This document shows, piece after piece, positions 54,471 through 63,488 of a stretch of DNA of 64,000 bases. A program made the translations under genes and the position numbers. The stretch is from Candidatus Izemoplasmatales bacterium. Its GTDB lineage: Bacteria; Bacillota_I; Bacilli_A; Izemoplasmatales; Hujiaoplasmataceae. The stretch spans positions 1-64,000 of the forward strand of contig JAQVVR010000002.1 of NCBI GenBank assembly GCA_028698875.1, read 5' to 3'. The notes beneath the pieces are model-generated. The model did no database searches. It was not told the DNA's origin and saw only the letters and a list, made by a program, of their open reading frames with translations. Each line of letters begins with the position of its first letter. Within the stretch, counting starts at the first letter, position 1.

Positions 54471-55277
54471 ATGAATTTTAAAGAAAAAGCTAAAGCGATT
54501 CGTCGATCAACCATTGAAACAATTGGATCACTAGGTGTTGGCCACATTGGTGGTTCACTGTCGATTGTTGATGTATTGGTTGTTCTTTACTATAAACATA
54601 TGAACATCGATCCTGCCAATCCTAAAATGCCTGGGCGCGATCGCTTAATTATTAGCAAAGGCCATAGTGGACCGGCATTATATGCTGTTTTGGCCGATAA
54701 AGGATATTTTGATAAATCATGGCTGTTAACACTTAATCGTCCTCATACTAGCTTGCCAAGCCATTGTGATATGAACCTTACTCCTGGAGTAGACATGACA
54801 ACAGGATCATTAGGACAAGGATTTTCCTGTGCCGTTGGCGTTGCCAAAGCCAGCAAGATTGTCAAGGATCACGCTATAATATATACAATTATTGGTGATG
54901 GCGAATCACAAGAGGGACAGATTTGGGAAGCAGGAATGTTCGCTGGAAATGCTAAACTGAATAATCTAATCGCATTTACTGATAACAATCACGCGCAAAT
55001 CGATGGTTTCACTGCCGATATCAACTGTGTTGATCCGCTTTCAAAAAAATGGAAAGCGTTTGGTTGGAACGTCATCGAGATTAGTGATGGCAACGACCCC
55101 GATCAAATCGATACGGCCATTATTAAAGCAAAGACATCCCGATCAAAACCAACGATGATAATATTAAATACCATCAAAGGTAAAGGTGTCAGTTTCATCG
55201 AAAAAGCGGGATATGCAAACCACAACATGCCACTTTCTCAAGACCAAGTCGCAATGGCCTTGAAAGAATTGGAGTAG
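54471..55277 (+). CDS. Transketolase, N-terminal subunit
   Basis: This is the thiamine-diphosphate-binding half of a split transketolase, moving two-carbon units in the pentose phosphate pathway. Seen motifs: GHIGGSLSIVDVLVVLYY, RDRLIISKGHSGPALYA, TGSLGQGFSCAVG, and the ThDP motif GDGESQEGQIWEA...NN (about 142-154). At 268 residues it matches other N-terminal subunits. The start at 54471 follows AAGGAAGGG; an earlier in-frame ATG at 54429 is inside the promoter. The C-terminal subunit follows directly. Confidence 0.94.
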   Translation: MNFKEKAKAIRRSTIETIGSLGVGHIGGSLSIVDVLVVLYYKHMNIDPANPKMPGRDRLIISKGHSGPALYAVLADKGYFDKSWLLTLNRPHTSLPSHCDMNLTPGVDMTTGSLGQGFSCAVGVAKASKIVKDHAIIYTIIGDGESQEGQIWEAGMFAGNAKLNNLIAFTDNNHAQIDGFTADINCVDPLSKKWKAFGWNVIEISDGNDPDQIDTAIIKAKTSRSKPTMIILNTIKGKGVSFIEKAGYANHNMPLSQDQVAMALKELE

Positions 55278-55286
55278 GTGATTATG

Positions 55287-56228
55287 ATGTATGAAACGAT
55301 GGAAATGCGGCAAGTTTTTGCCAATGAATTAGATAAAGCAATGGCCAAAAATAAGCGGATATGTTTAATTGACGCCGATTTATGCAAAGCGAATGGTCGC
55401 GCTTCTTTGGATGCTAAATATCCAAAAAGGGCTTTCAATGTTGGTGTCGCTGAGGCCAACATGATTTCCATTGCCGCTGGAATGAGCAGCTATGGAATGA
55501 TTCCGTTTGTGGCTACTTTTACTCCTTTTGCGACACGACGGGTTTGCGACCAAATCGCTATTAGTTGTTTGTATGCCCAGCAGAATGTCAAGATAATCGG
55601 TAGCGACCCAGGATTGACGGCTGAATATAATGGGGGAACGCATATGTCAGTCGAAGATATTGGGGTTATTCGAAGTATTCCTAATATCGTTATTTTTGAG
55701 CCGGTAGACAATACCCAACTTGTCAAAGCATTTCCACAAATACTAAAATATGTAGGAACAATGTATATTCGCATGTTTCGAAAAGTCCCGACGCCGGTTT
55801 TCAAAGATAATTACCATTTTGATATGTTTTCTGCCGATATAATCGAAACGGGAAAAGATGTGACGATTATTGCATCGGGAATAATGGTATCAGCGGCTTT
55901 AGAAGCTTCTAAAATACTGAAAAAGGCGAATATTAATGCAGAAATCATTAACGCCCATACGATAAAGCCGATAGACATTAATACGATATTAGCTTCAGTA
56001 CAGAAAACGAAAGCAGTCGTTACTTGTGAAAATCACAATATTATCGGGGGATTGTATTCGGCAGTTGCCGAAGCTCTATCGGCTAATGATCCATTCCCGA
56101 TGGAAGCCATCGGGATTAAAGATCGTTTTGGACAAGTCGGGAAACTTAATTTTCTTTTGCCAGAATATGAAATGACCCCCGAGGATATAGTTAAAGCAGT
56201 TATTAAAGTTTTGGATAGAAAGCGATAA
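55287..56228 (+). CDS. Transketolase, C-terminal subunit
   Basis: This is the pyrimidine-binding half of the split transketolase: RICLIDADLCKANG, FNVGVAEANMISIAAGMSSYG, FATRRVCDQI, and the C-terminal domain TIIASGIMVSAALEASKIL. The catalytic Glu lies in GVAEANM. Start choice: GGTGAT overlaps the previous stop, and the ATG at 55287 is 4 nt after it, the same spacing as in several other genes here; ATG 55284 and GTG 55278 are too close. The product is 313 residues. The two subunits form the active enzyme together. Confidence 0.94.
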   Translation: MYETMEMRQVFANELDKAMAKNKRICLIDADLCKANGRASLDAKYPKRAFNVGVAEANMISIAAGMSSYGMIPFVATFTPFATRRVCDQIAISCLYAQQNVKIIGSDPGLTAEYNGGTHMSVEDIGVIRSIPNIVIFEPVDNTQLVKAFPQILKYVGTMYIRMFRKVPTPVFKDNYHFDMFSADIIETGKDVTIIASGIMVSAALEASKILKKANINAEIINAHTIKPIDINTILASVQKTKAVVTCENHNIIGGLYSAVAEALSANDPFPMEAIGIKDRFGQVGKLNFLLPEYEMTPEDIVKAVIKVLDRKR

Positions 56229-56272
56229 TTATATTTTTTCGATTGGATTAAATAAGAGAAGAGGGATAATTC

Positions 56273-57070
56273 TTGTTTGTAATACGGCTTTTGTATATTG
56301 TCACCAACCCAGTTCCATTTACTCCATTTAGTCCTAAACATTTGATTGGGACTTTGGGAACGCTTTTTATTGTGGCATTGATTTTAGTATTGACGACAGT
56401 AATTTTTAAGAAAACTAAAAAACGAAAAGTCCTTCAAATCGCGACGATTATCTTATTGTTAATGGAGGTTGCCAAACAGTCTATAGCTATCTATGATGCT
56501 GGTGGCAGTTATCCAACTTGGGCTTTACCTTTTCAATTATGTAGTGTATCAATTTATCTAATGCCGGTTGTGGCTTTCGCTCCTCAAAAAATAGCTGACT
56601 TCTTTAAACCTGGGTGTTTTACCATCGGGTTATTCGCTGGTTTATCGATGCTTGCATATCCATCGACAGTTTTGGATGGGACACCAGCATCGTGGTTGCC
56701 AATTGAACAAAATTGGTATCCGATTATCAGTTTTGTATATCATGGATCAATGGTGTTTTTTTCCTTGTATATGCTGTTTGGAAAAGTGTATGTTCCTAAT
56801 TATCGACATTACCCACGGGCGTATTTAACAATGGTTGGATTTGCGGTGGCTGCTATCGTCGCTAATGCCATTTGGGATACCGACATGATGTTTTTAAACC
56901 GAGCTTTTGGGTTTCCCTTCCAATTCATTTTGCTGGAATACGGCAAATTGGCACTTTGGGGATTTATGGCCGTTTTATCTTTTATCGTGTTATCAATTCC
57001 TTTTATTCCCTCTTTATTAAAACAATTATTGCATCATAACAAAGCTGACGATGCGATAAAGTTGACATAA
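56273..57070 (+). CDS. YwaF-like (TIGR02206) integral membrane protein
   Basis: This 265-residue protein has seven hydrophobic segments and the family landmark WALPFQLCSVSIYLMP (about 83-98). The family has no established biochemical role. The start is TTG at 56273, with AGAGGGAT about 7 nt upstream. A second, larger member is fused to an ABC ATPase at 44321-46516; the LPxHLC/LPFQLC segments correspond. It may be cotranscribed with the transketolase genes, since the gap is 44 nt and no terminator is seen. Confidence 0.78.
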   Translation: MFVIRLLYIVTNPVPFTPFSPKHLIGTLGTLFIVALILVLTTVIFKKTKKRKVLQIATIILLLMEVAKQSIAIYDAGGSYPTWALPFQLCSVSIYLMPVVAFAPQKIADFFKPGCFTIGLFAGLSMLAYPSTVLDGTPASWLPIEQNWYPIISFVYHGSMVFFSLYMLFGKVYVPNYRHYPRAYLTMVGFAVAAIVANAIWDTDMMFLNRAFGFPFQFILLEYGKLALWGFMAVLSFIVLSIPFIPSLLKQLLHHNKADDAIKLT

Positions 57071-57164
57071 AGAAACATGATAATCAGAAAATTAACCATA
57101 AAAAAGAGCAAGTGCAGTATAATGGAACTGAAGAATCACATTTTCAATATGAAAGGACATTTTT

Positions 57165-58184
57165 ATGCAAAACGAAATCTTAAAAAAGCAAAGACTGCTG
57201 GATGAAAACGGACATTTGACCAATCCGGGATATGCTAAACATCTTTTGTTTGAATATTCGCGAAAAGCGATAAAAGCCTCCGGGTGGAGAATTAAAGAAT
57301 GGGATTATTATGCTACTTTAAACGATGATTATGGAATTTCGGTTACAATCGCTGATCTGAGTTATAGTGCGATGATTAGTGCGGTTTTCTTTGATTTCAA
57401 ACGGAAAATTGTATATAAAAAAACAAAATTGCTTTGGTTTACCTTCGGCAAAATCAAAATGCCAGAGTCATCAGAAACGGGAAATATAATCTTTGATTCC
57501 AAAGACTATCATTTTGAATTTATCCGTCATGATGACGAGCGAAAGCTAGTCGCTAAAATCGTAAATTTTTTACCAAATCAAGATTTAAATGTCAATCTTG
57601 TTATCGATGACCTTAAAGATGAATCAATGGTCATCGCAACCCCATGGAAAGAAAAACCAAAAGCTTTTTATTACAATCAGAAAATTAATTGTATGCCAAC
57701 ATCTGGAACAGTTACAATTGGCGATGCGACTTATCTTTTTAACAAAGCAAGTTCATTTTCAGTGCTCGATTGGGGTCGAGGCGTGTGGACGTATAAAAAC
57801 ACATGGTATTGGGGTAGTGCATCGGGACTAGTTGCTGGTAAGCGCTTTGGGTTTAATATCGGTTATGGGTTTGGCGACACAACAAAAGCTTCGGAAAATA
57901 TGATTTTTTATGAAGGAAAAGCCCATAAGTTTGATCGAGTGGAGTTTATTATCGATCAAATGGATTTTCTCAAGCCGTGGAAATTTACTTCTAATGACCA
58001 CCGGTTTGAAATGGTTATGGAACCATTAATTGATCGCCAAGACACAATGAATGCAATCATTATTAAGAATTTAGGACATCAAGTTTTTGGCAAGTTTTAT
58101 GGATATGCTATTTTGGACGATGGCACCAAGATTGAAGTCGATGGTCTGCTTGGCTTTGCCGAACAAATCACGAACCATTATTAG
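57165..58184 (+). CDS. DUF2804 family protein
   Basis: This 339-residue soluble protein has the DUF2804 look: an N-terminal QRLLDENGHLTNPGYAK, then LDWGRGVWTYKNTWYWGSAS (about 203-222) and FNIGYGFGD. The fold is related to lipocalin-like/hydroxyneurosporene-synthase-like beta barrels in some classifications. Function unknown. GAAAGGAC precedes the ATG. It is followed within 9 nt by the small acidic protein, suggesting a two-gene unit. Confidence 0.8.
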   Translation: MQNEILKKQRLLDENGHLTNPGYAKHLLFEYSRKAIKASGWRIKEWDYYATLNDDYGISVTIADLSYSAMISAVFFDFKRKIVYKKTKLLWFTFGKIKMPESSETGNIIFDSKDYHFEFIRHDDERKLVAKIVNFLPNQDLNVNLVIDDLKDESMVIATPWKEKPKAFYYNQKINCMPTSGTVTIGDATYLFNKASSFSVLDWGRGVWTYKNTWYWGSASGLVAGKRFGFNIGYGFGDTTKASENMIFYEGKAHKFDRVEFIIDQMDFLKPWKFTSNDHRFEMVMEPLIDRQDTMNAIIIKNLGHQVFGKFYGYAILDDGTKIEVDGLLGFAEQITNHY

Positions 58185-58193
58185 GGGGATATT

Positions 58194-58502
58194 ATGAACG
58201 ATAAAGAAATTATTGAAGCTATTTTAAGCGAAGACAATTGTGAAAATATTATCATGACCGATGACAACAACGACACTTTTGAAATGGCTCAGCTTGCGGT
58301 TATTCCGTTACATGATATGGTGTACGGGGTTTTAGAACTATTAAAGATTAATGCTAAAGAAGTATCTGAAGCGGATGCGGGACTGGTTATATTAGAGTTA
58401 GATGTTGATGAAGAGACAGAAGAATATTATGTAACCACGGTCGAAGATGAAGATTTATTTGCGGAAATCGTAGCCGAATATGAAAGCATTCCCGAAGAGT
58501 AA
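58194..58502 (+). CDS. Small acidic protein, DUF1292-like
   Basis: This 102-residue, strongly acidic protein has the pattern of the DUF1292/YrzB family: a central strand-rich part (FEMAQLAVIPLHDMVYGVLEL in two pieces, about 28-48), followed by GLVILELDVDEETEEYYVTTV and an acidic end. In Bacillus-like genomes such proteins sit with yrrK-yrrL; that context is absent. Function unknown. GGGGGAT provides the ribosome site. Confidence 0.6.
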   Translation: MNDKEIIEAILSEDNCENIIMTDDNNDTFEMAQLAVIPLHDMVYGVLELLKINAKEVSEADAGLVILELDVDEETEEYYVTTVEDEDLFAEIVAEYESIPEE

Positions 58503-58539
58503 TAGCAATTTCTGATATATAAATTATTTAGCGACCCCT

Positions 58540-58568
58540 TTATTCTATTTTGTAAAGGTGCTACAATA
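58540..58568 (+). promoter_or_regulatory. Promoter of the desulfoferrodoxin gene
   Basis: TTTATT (58540-58545), 17 nt, TACAAT (58563-58568) with a TGC extended -10. Confidence 0.5.
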
Positions 58569-58604
58569 TTATTTGATCACATTTTCAAAAACAGGAGGTT
58601 ATGT

Positions 58605-58982
58605 ATGAATATTTTCTATTGCAAACATTGTAAACGGATAGTTTATACTTATTTTGGTGGAGGAACTTTAACTTGCTGTGGTGAAGAAATGACGCTTTTA
58701 CAGCCAAAAACTCAGGATGTCGGGAGTGAGAAACACCTTCCGGTAGTTGAAAGAATCAACTATGAACAGATTAAGGTAACGGTCGGAAGCGTCTTGCATC
58801 CAATGTTACCGGAACATTACATTCAATGGTTATTCATTGCTCAGGACAACACGTATCAAATTCGGACTTTTGAACCCGGAATTGAGCCATCGGCTGTTTT
58901 TACTATCAAACCGGAAGAAAATATTAAAATTTTCGAATTTTGTAACTTACACGGACTTTGGTTGACTGAAATTAAACAATGA
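58605..58982 (+). CDS. dfx: Desulfoferrodoxin-type superoxide reductase
   Basis: This 125-residue protein has an N-terminal desulforedoxin-like Cys4 site (CKHC, about 6-9; CC, about 27-28) and the catalytic iron site of superoxide reductase: KHLPVVE (about 43-49), HPMLPEHYIQW (about 65-75) and CNLHGLW (about 113-119), giving the four His and one Cys ligands. It reduces superoxide to hydrogen peroxide without making oxygen, which suits an anaerobe. AGGAGG precedes the start. It has its own promoter and terminator. Confidence 0.92.
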   Translation: MNIFYCKHCKRIVYTYFGGGTLTCCGEEMTLLQPKTQDVGSEKHLPVVERINYEQIKVTVGSVLHPMLPEHYIQWLFIAQDNTYQIRTFEPGIEPSAVFTIKPEENIKIFEFCNLHGLWLTEIKQ

Positions 58983-58989
58983 ACAGTGA

Positions 58990-59028
58990 AGAAAAGCCGC
59001 TTTCATGAAAAACCCGGCTTTTTCTTTT
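58990..59028 (+). terminator. Terminator of dfx
   Basis: AAAAGCCG and CGGCTTTT form the stem around a loop of about 13 nt, with TCTTTT following. Confidence 0.75.
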
Positions 59029-59035
59029 ACCAATA

Positions 59036-59064
59036 TTGTATTAGCATGGCATATATAGTAAAAT
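59036..59064 (+). promoter_or_regulatory. Promoter of the first uppP
   Basis: TTGTAT (59036-59041), 17 nt, TAAAAT (59059-59064). Confidence 0.55.
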
Positions 59065-59103
59065 ATTGATAAATTAGGTTGAAGATTATTTGCCGGAGGA
59101 AAT

Positions 59104-59964
59104 ATGATTTTAAATACGACTTTTGATTTTCTTGAATTACTAAAGTATTTTATCCTCGGTATGATTCAAGGTTTGACTGAGGTGCTACCGATTTCATCAA
59201 GTGGACATGTAATGCTTTTCAAATTGTTGCTCGATTTACAGGCTGATGAAGGCTTGTTGTTTATGATTTTGGTAAATTCCGGATCATTAGTGGTGTTTCT
59301 TTTTGTTTATCGAAAGGATCTCCGAGAGATGATTGTGGGTTTTTTTCGTTATATTTTTTATCCCAAAATGCGAACGATTGACAGACAACAGTTCCTCTTC
59401 GTTTTAAAATTAGGAATAGCTACAGTCCCGGCGGCACTCACTGGTTTTTTGCTAAGCGATTTAATTGATCAAGGATTAATTCTTTATGGGGGATTGTTTT
59501 CGGGTATTGGCTTATTGTTAACCGCCACGGTGTTGTTATTTGTAAGTCAAAGACGATTTCTATCAGGACACAAAGAAATTTCTTATAAAGACGCATTCCT
59601 TGTTGGTATCGTTCAAGCGATTACACCATTGCCAGGCGTTTCTCGTTCGGGAATGACGACAGTCGCCGCTCTTGGTAACGATGTTCACATTGATTCAGCG
59701 ATTCGCTTTTCGTTTTTATTATATATTCCCTTATCAATCGGATCTTTGGGTATTTTAGTTGCCAAAATTTTTACGACTGGTTTTGAAACACTAGGAACCC
59801 AATATTATATCTACTACATCGTTGCCTTCTTTGCATCCGTGATTTTTACAGCCGTGGGATTCTTAATTATCAAGCCGATTTTTAAAACGGGAAAGTTGCG
59901 ATATTTCAGTCTCTATTGCTTTGGGGCGGGGGCATTATCGATATTATTATTCCTTTTTAAATAA
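59104..59964 (+). CDS. uppP: Undecaprenyl-diphosphate phosphatase (UppP/BacA), copy 1
   Basis: This integral membrane enzyme recycles undecaprenyl diphosphate to the monophosphate lipid carrier. The 286-residue protein has the two inverted-repeat motifs: GMIQGLTEVLPISSSGH (about 18-34) and PGVSRSGMTTVAAL (about 177-190). GGAGG lies 4 nt upstream. The presence of this carrier system agrees with the exopolysaccharide genes downstream. It is directly followed by a second copy. Confidence 0.93.
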   Translation: MILNTTFDFLELLKYFILGMIQGLTEVLPISSSGHVMLFKLLLDLQADEGLLFMILVNSGSLVVFLFVYRKDLREMIVGFFRYIFYPKMRTIDRQQFLFVLKLGIATVPAALTGFLLSDLIDQGLILYGGLFSGIGLLLTATVLLFVSQRRFLSGHKEISYKDAFLVGIVQAITPLPGVSRSGMTTVAALGNDVHIDSAIRFSFLLYIPLSIGSLGILVAKIFTTGFETLGTQYYIYYIVAFFASVIFTAVGFLIIKPIFKTGKLRYFSLYCFGAGALSILLFLFK

Positions 59965-60043
59965 TCGGATTTTGTCACCTCACATAAGTCATACAAGCAT
60001 AAAGAATATGATATTAAAGGTAATATATTAGAAAGGGATGAAC

Positions 60044-60937
60044 ATGAATATGATTATAATCATGACGGAATTGGAAAATCTCACCAATTTTATTAAATAT
60101 GTTCTGCTTGGTATTGTTCAAGGGTTGACGGAAGTGTTGCCAATCTCATCATCTGGACATGTTGCGATTGTTCAATCATTGTTAAAGATTGATACAGATC
60201 AAGGAATTTTATTTTTTATCCTTATCAATCTTGGATCTTTGATTGCCGTTCTCATCCACTTTCGTAAAATTATTTTTCGTCTTGTTAAAAACTTTGTTCT
60301 TTATATTTTTAAACCATCAACACGAGAAGCAACCAAAGCCGATTACCTTTATTGTTGGAACATCGTTATCGCCTCAATTCCTATTGGTCTATCAGGGTTC
60401 TTCTTAGCCAGCTCCATCAATTCTATTTATGCTGATCATCGACTGGTAATTGTTGGTGTGGGACTTTTGATTACGGCAACATTATTGTATATTGTTAGAA
60501 ATGCTTCATTTGTGAACGGACGTCAAGAAATAACTGTTCGTGATGCAATCATGATTGGTATTGGACAAATGTTTGCCCCAATACCGGGTCTTTCTCGAAG
60601 CGGAATTACAACATCAACAGGGTTAATGCGCAAATTATCAATGGAAACCGTTTTGGTGTTTTCGTTTATGCTATATATCCCGGTATCTTTGGGGTCGTTT
60701 GCCAAGTATTTCATTGAATGGGCCGCAAGCCCTTCGACCTTTGACTTAGGGTTTAACATCAGTGATACTTGGTCGTATTTTTACTATCTCGCCGCAACCA
60801 TTTTTAGTTTCTTTGCGACCTTATTTTCTCTTAAGTACATATTTGTTTGGTTTCGCCGAGGTAAACTCGTGTATTTTAGCATATATACCTTTGTTTTAGG
60901 AATAATCGCTTTGATAGCAGGAGTCATAATTATCTAG
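60044..60937 (+). CDS. Undecaprenyl-diphosphate phosphatase (UppP/BacA), copy 2
   Basis: This paralogue of the upstream gene has the same motifs, GIVQGLTEVLPISSSGH and PGLSRSGITTSTGL, in a 297-residue membrane protein. The start at 60044 is preferred: AAAGGG directly abuts the ATG at 60038 and is 6 nt from 60044. The two copies have diverged over most of their length, so the duplication is not recent. It precedes the exopolysaccharide regulatory genes and may serve that pathway. Confidence 0.92.
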   Translation: MNMIIIMTELENLTNFIKYVLLGIVQGLTEVLPISSSGHVAIVQSLLKIDTDQGILFFILINLGSLIAVLIHFRKIIFRLVKNFVLYIFKPSTREATKADYLYCWNIVIASIPIGLSGFFLASSINSIYADHRLVIVGVGLLITATLLYIVRNASFVNGRQEITVRDAIMIGIGQMFAPIPGLSRSGITTSTGLMRKLSMETVLVFSFMLYIPVSLGSFAKYFIEWAASPSTFDLGFNISDTWSYFYYLAATIFSFFATLFSLKYIFVWFRRGKLVYFSIYTFVLGIIALIAGVIII

Positions 60938-60959
60938 ATTTCAAAACCAAGTTTCTCGA

Positions 60960-60988
60960 TTGAATAATTGTCGGTATTAGTGTAAAAT
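60960..60988 (+). promoter_or_regulatory. Promoter of the exopolysaccharide genes
   Basis: TTGAAT (60960-60965), 17 nt, TAAAAT (60983-60988), 44 nt before the Wzz-like gene. Confidence 0.55.
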
Positions 60989-61031
60989 AAAAGGGATCAT
61001 TAAATGCTTCCCATTTAAAGGAGATATCATT

Positions 61032-61763
61032 ATGGATGAGATGAAGCAACAGGACGTCATCGCTGAAGAAGGAATTACATTTTCGGAATTACTTAAGATT
61101 GTTTGGAGTAATATCACTTTAGTGTTTTTGATAACACTTTGGGTAACCGTAATTGGGGTGGTCTATACCTTTGTTATTGTTAATCCCGAATATACCGCTG
61201 AAACATCAATTATGATTCAAATTGATACGGATACGACCGATCTCACAGATCAACAAGCTGTTACGCTTGCGCAACAATTGATTGTTACTTACAAAGAATT
61301 TGCTGTAAGTGATCTCGTTTTAGAAAGCGTTTTAGAAGATATCCCCACTTTAGACTACAGTTATGCTAAACTTCGGGAAGCCATTACCCTTTCTTCAACT
61401 ACCAGTAGTGTCATTGTGACTATCGAGGTTGTCGATGAGTCCCCGGAAATGGCGCAAGAAATCGCCAATCAACTCGTTGTAAATAGTATAGAAATTGCTA
61501 ATGACTATATGTTCTTGAAAGATCGAATTAAACAAATGCTTCCCGCAGTAGCACCAAATGTGAATAATCCAAGCGCTCCTAACAAAGTTCTCAATATCGT
61601 TATCAGTTTTTTAATTGGCATCGTATTATCACTGGGAATTGTGTTTGTCAAAGAACTTTTCAATAACAAGTTCAAGAGTACTGCCGAGATGGAAAAATAT
61701 TTGAACATCAATGTCATCGCCGCCGTACCGGGAACAATTAAAGAACGAAAGCTGGTGGACTAA
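61032..61763 (+). CDS. Wzz/YveK-like polysaccharide co-polymerase (BY-kinase modulator)
   Basis: This 243-residue protein has the Wzz layout: a short cytoplasmic N-terminus, helix 1 (about 30-52), an extracellular helical hairpin domain, and helix 2 (about 188-208, after NNPSAPNKVLN, the conserved proline region). The cytoplasmic C-terminus resembles the CapA/CpsC activator that stimulates the tyrosine kinase encoded next. It controls chain length or export of an exopolysaccharide. AAAGGAG is the ribosome site. It abuts the kinase gene. Confidence 0.88.
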   Translation: MDEMKQQDVIAEEGITFSELLKIVWSNITLVFLITLWVTVIGVVYTFVIVNPEYTAETSIMIQIDTDTTDLTDQQAVTLAQQLIVTYKEFAVSDLVLESVLEDIPTLDYSYAKLREAITLSSTTSSVIVTIEVVDESPEMAQEIANQLVVNSIEIANDYMFLKDRIKQMLPAVAPNVNNPSAPNKVLNIVISFLIGIVLSLGIVFVKELFNNKFKSTAEMEKYLNINVIAAVPGTIKERKLVD

Positions 61764-62468
61764 ATGGAATTTTTTCAATATAAAAATGTCGTTTTAGAAT
61801 CACCAAACAGCATTGAAGCGGAAGCATATCGAAAACTCGAATTGAATATTTCCTTAGCATCTTTGGATCGGAAGATGCAAGTCATCCAATGTACCTCTGC
61901 GACCCCAGAAGACGGAAAAACCACAACATCAATTAATCTTGCGGCTGTACTAGCGGAAAAAGGCAAAAAAGTCATTATTTTGGATTTTGATTTGCGCCGA
62001 CCAAAAATCCACCGTGCTTTTCATAAAGTTAATGATGCGGGATTTTATGATTATGTAACAAATCATGTTGACTATCATGATTTAATTATCCATGATGAAA
62101 CAAAAATTGATCTTTTATTATCAGGTAAACGAATATCTTATCCGCATTTAGTCTTGGAGTCATCGTTAACGACCCAACTGATTGAATCTTTGCGGACCGA
62201 ATACGACTTCATCGTTATCGACTCCCCACCAGTCCTTTCGGTCACAGATTCGGTTATCATTAGCAAACATGTTGATGGAGTAATCTACATCATTGCTTAC
62301 AACCGAACCAAGAAAGATGACGCTAAAGAAGGATTAAAGATTTTGCGACAAAATAATGCTTATATTATTGGTGGTGTTTTAGCCAATATTGATTTCCGTA
62401 AAAGCAAAGGCTATCACGGATATCAATATCAGTATGCTTATTCTGATGACCATTCGGATACTAAATAG
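61764..62468 (+). CDS. CpsD/CapB-type BY tyrosine kinase
   Basis: This bacterial tyrosine kinase regulates polysaccharide synthesis. The 234-residue protein has Walker A SATPEDGKTTT (about 47-57), the second Walker motif VIILDFDLRRPKIH (about 72-85) and Walker B DFIVIDSPPV (about 149-158). The C-terminus carries a tyrosine cluster GYHGYQYQYAY (about 217-227), the autophosphorylation tail. It lies directly between its Wzz-like modulator and its cognate phosphatase. Confidence 0.92.
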   Translation: MEFFQYKNVVLESPNSIEAEAYRKLELNISLASLDRKMQVIQCTSATPEDGKTTTSINLAAVLAEKGKKVIILDFDLRRPKIHRAFHKVNDAGFYDYVTNHVDYHDLIIHDETKIDLLLSGKRISYPHLVLESSLTTQLIESLRTEYDFIVIDSPPVLSVTDSVIISKHVDGVIYIIAYNRTKKDDAKEGLKILRQNNAYIIGGVLANIDFRKSKGYHGYQYQYAYSDDHSDTK

Positions 62469-62477
62469 GCATCAATC

Positions 62478-63176
62478 ATGATTGATATTCATACACATGT
62501 ATTGCCTTTTGTCGACGATGGCTCGCCAAATATTGAAGCCTCGTTGAAAATGGTTGAAACAGCGGCTTTGGCTGGCGTCACCGATTTGTTTTTGACACCG
62601 CACTATATGAGACTTCGCAATTATCTTTCCAAGTACCAACAAAATAAAGTCATTTTTGACACCTTTGTAACTGAAGTAAAAAAAGCAGGATATCCGATTC
62701 GTTTGCATTTGGGAAACGAAATCTATTATACGATAGCTACTGTAAAAGATTTACAGAATCAAATCGTAGTTCCCCTTGGCGACACAAACATTGTATTGTT
62801 AGAGTTCGCAATGGGCGAAGTGGAAGAAGAAGATATCGCCGAGGCTATTTACAATATGAAAACCATTGGTTATCAAGCAGTCATTGCCCATCCGGAGCGA
62901 TATGACTATGTTAAGTATGCTGATTATAAAACCATTCATGAAATGGGTGGATTGATTCAAATCAATGCGACGGCCATTTTAGGAAAATACGGGTTTTCAG
63001 TTCAAAAAATGGTATTGCGTTTGATTAAAGAAGGCTTGGTTGATTTTGTGGCTTCTGATAGTCATAATTTTCGTTCTTACGGACTTAAAGAAGCGTTCTC
63101 AATGATTGAAAAAAAATTTGGAATTATTGTTGCTCACAAGATTTTTGCTAATGAGTTGGCAATCAATAGGCAATGA
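62478..63176 (+). CDS. CpsB/CapC-type tyrosine phosphatase (PHP family)
   Basis: This metal-dependent phosphotyrosine phosphatase removes phosphate from the BY-kinase. The 232-residue PHP-domain protein has IDIHTHVLPFVDDG (about 2-15), TPHYMR (about 40-45), HLGNEIYY (about 76-83), IAHPERY (about 135-141) and SDSHNFRSYG (about 194-203), which supply the metal ligands. It completes the regulatory trio. Any biosynthetic genes for the polymer are not in the window, so either they lie beyond it or the trio acts on a distant locus. Confidence 0.93.
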   Translation: MIDIHTHVLPFVDDGSPNIEASLKMVETAALAGVTDLFLTPHYMRLRNYLSKYQQNKVIFDTFVTEVKKAGYPIRLHLGNEIYYTIATVKDLQNQIVVPLGDTNIVLLEFAMGEVEEEDIAEAIYNMKTIGYQAVIAHPERYDYVKYADYKTIHEMGGLIQINATAILGKYGFSVQKMVLRLIKEGLVDFVASDSHNFRSYGLKEAFSMIEKKFGIIVAHKIFANELAINRQ

Positions 63177-63488
63177 CAAACAACAACCGACAAAAACGTT
63201 TTTTGACATTGGTGTTATATGATTGCTATCACTTTTTTAATATCATGGGTTAACATCACATAATAACCACAAATGTCAAATATAATGATGCTATAAGTCC
63301 AAAGTTTTCAGTGACCTCACTTCTCCCCCTATATCTGATCTTTCTGTGCTTTGGATTATTTCTGGATTAGTATGGATTGACGTTTGTTGATCCATACCGA
63401 TCTGGGAAGCAGCGCGCCAGTATAAAAATATAATGTTTACATTCAGACTTTTACAAGTCTTTTATTTTAAAGGAAGTGTGATGGAATT
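63177..63488 (+). other. Intergenic region before the response regulator
   Basis: This gap of about 310 bp contains an inverted repeat GTATGGAT/ATCCATAC (63370-63377 and 63390-63397), a TATAAT at 63429-63434 without a good -35, and a small hairpin AGACTT/AAGTCT (63445-63460) followed by T-rich sequence. A three-codon frame ATG-GAA-TTA-TGA (63481-63492) overlaps the regulator's start. Confidence 0.55.
63370..63397. repeat. Inverted repeat upstream of the response regulator
   Basis: Perfect 8-bp arms GTATGGAT and ATCCATAC with a 12-nt spacer, about 30 nt before a -10-like TATAAT. It could be an operator or a transcribed hairpin. Confidence 0.5.
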
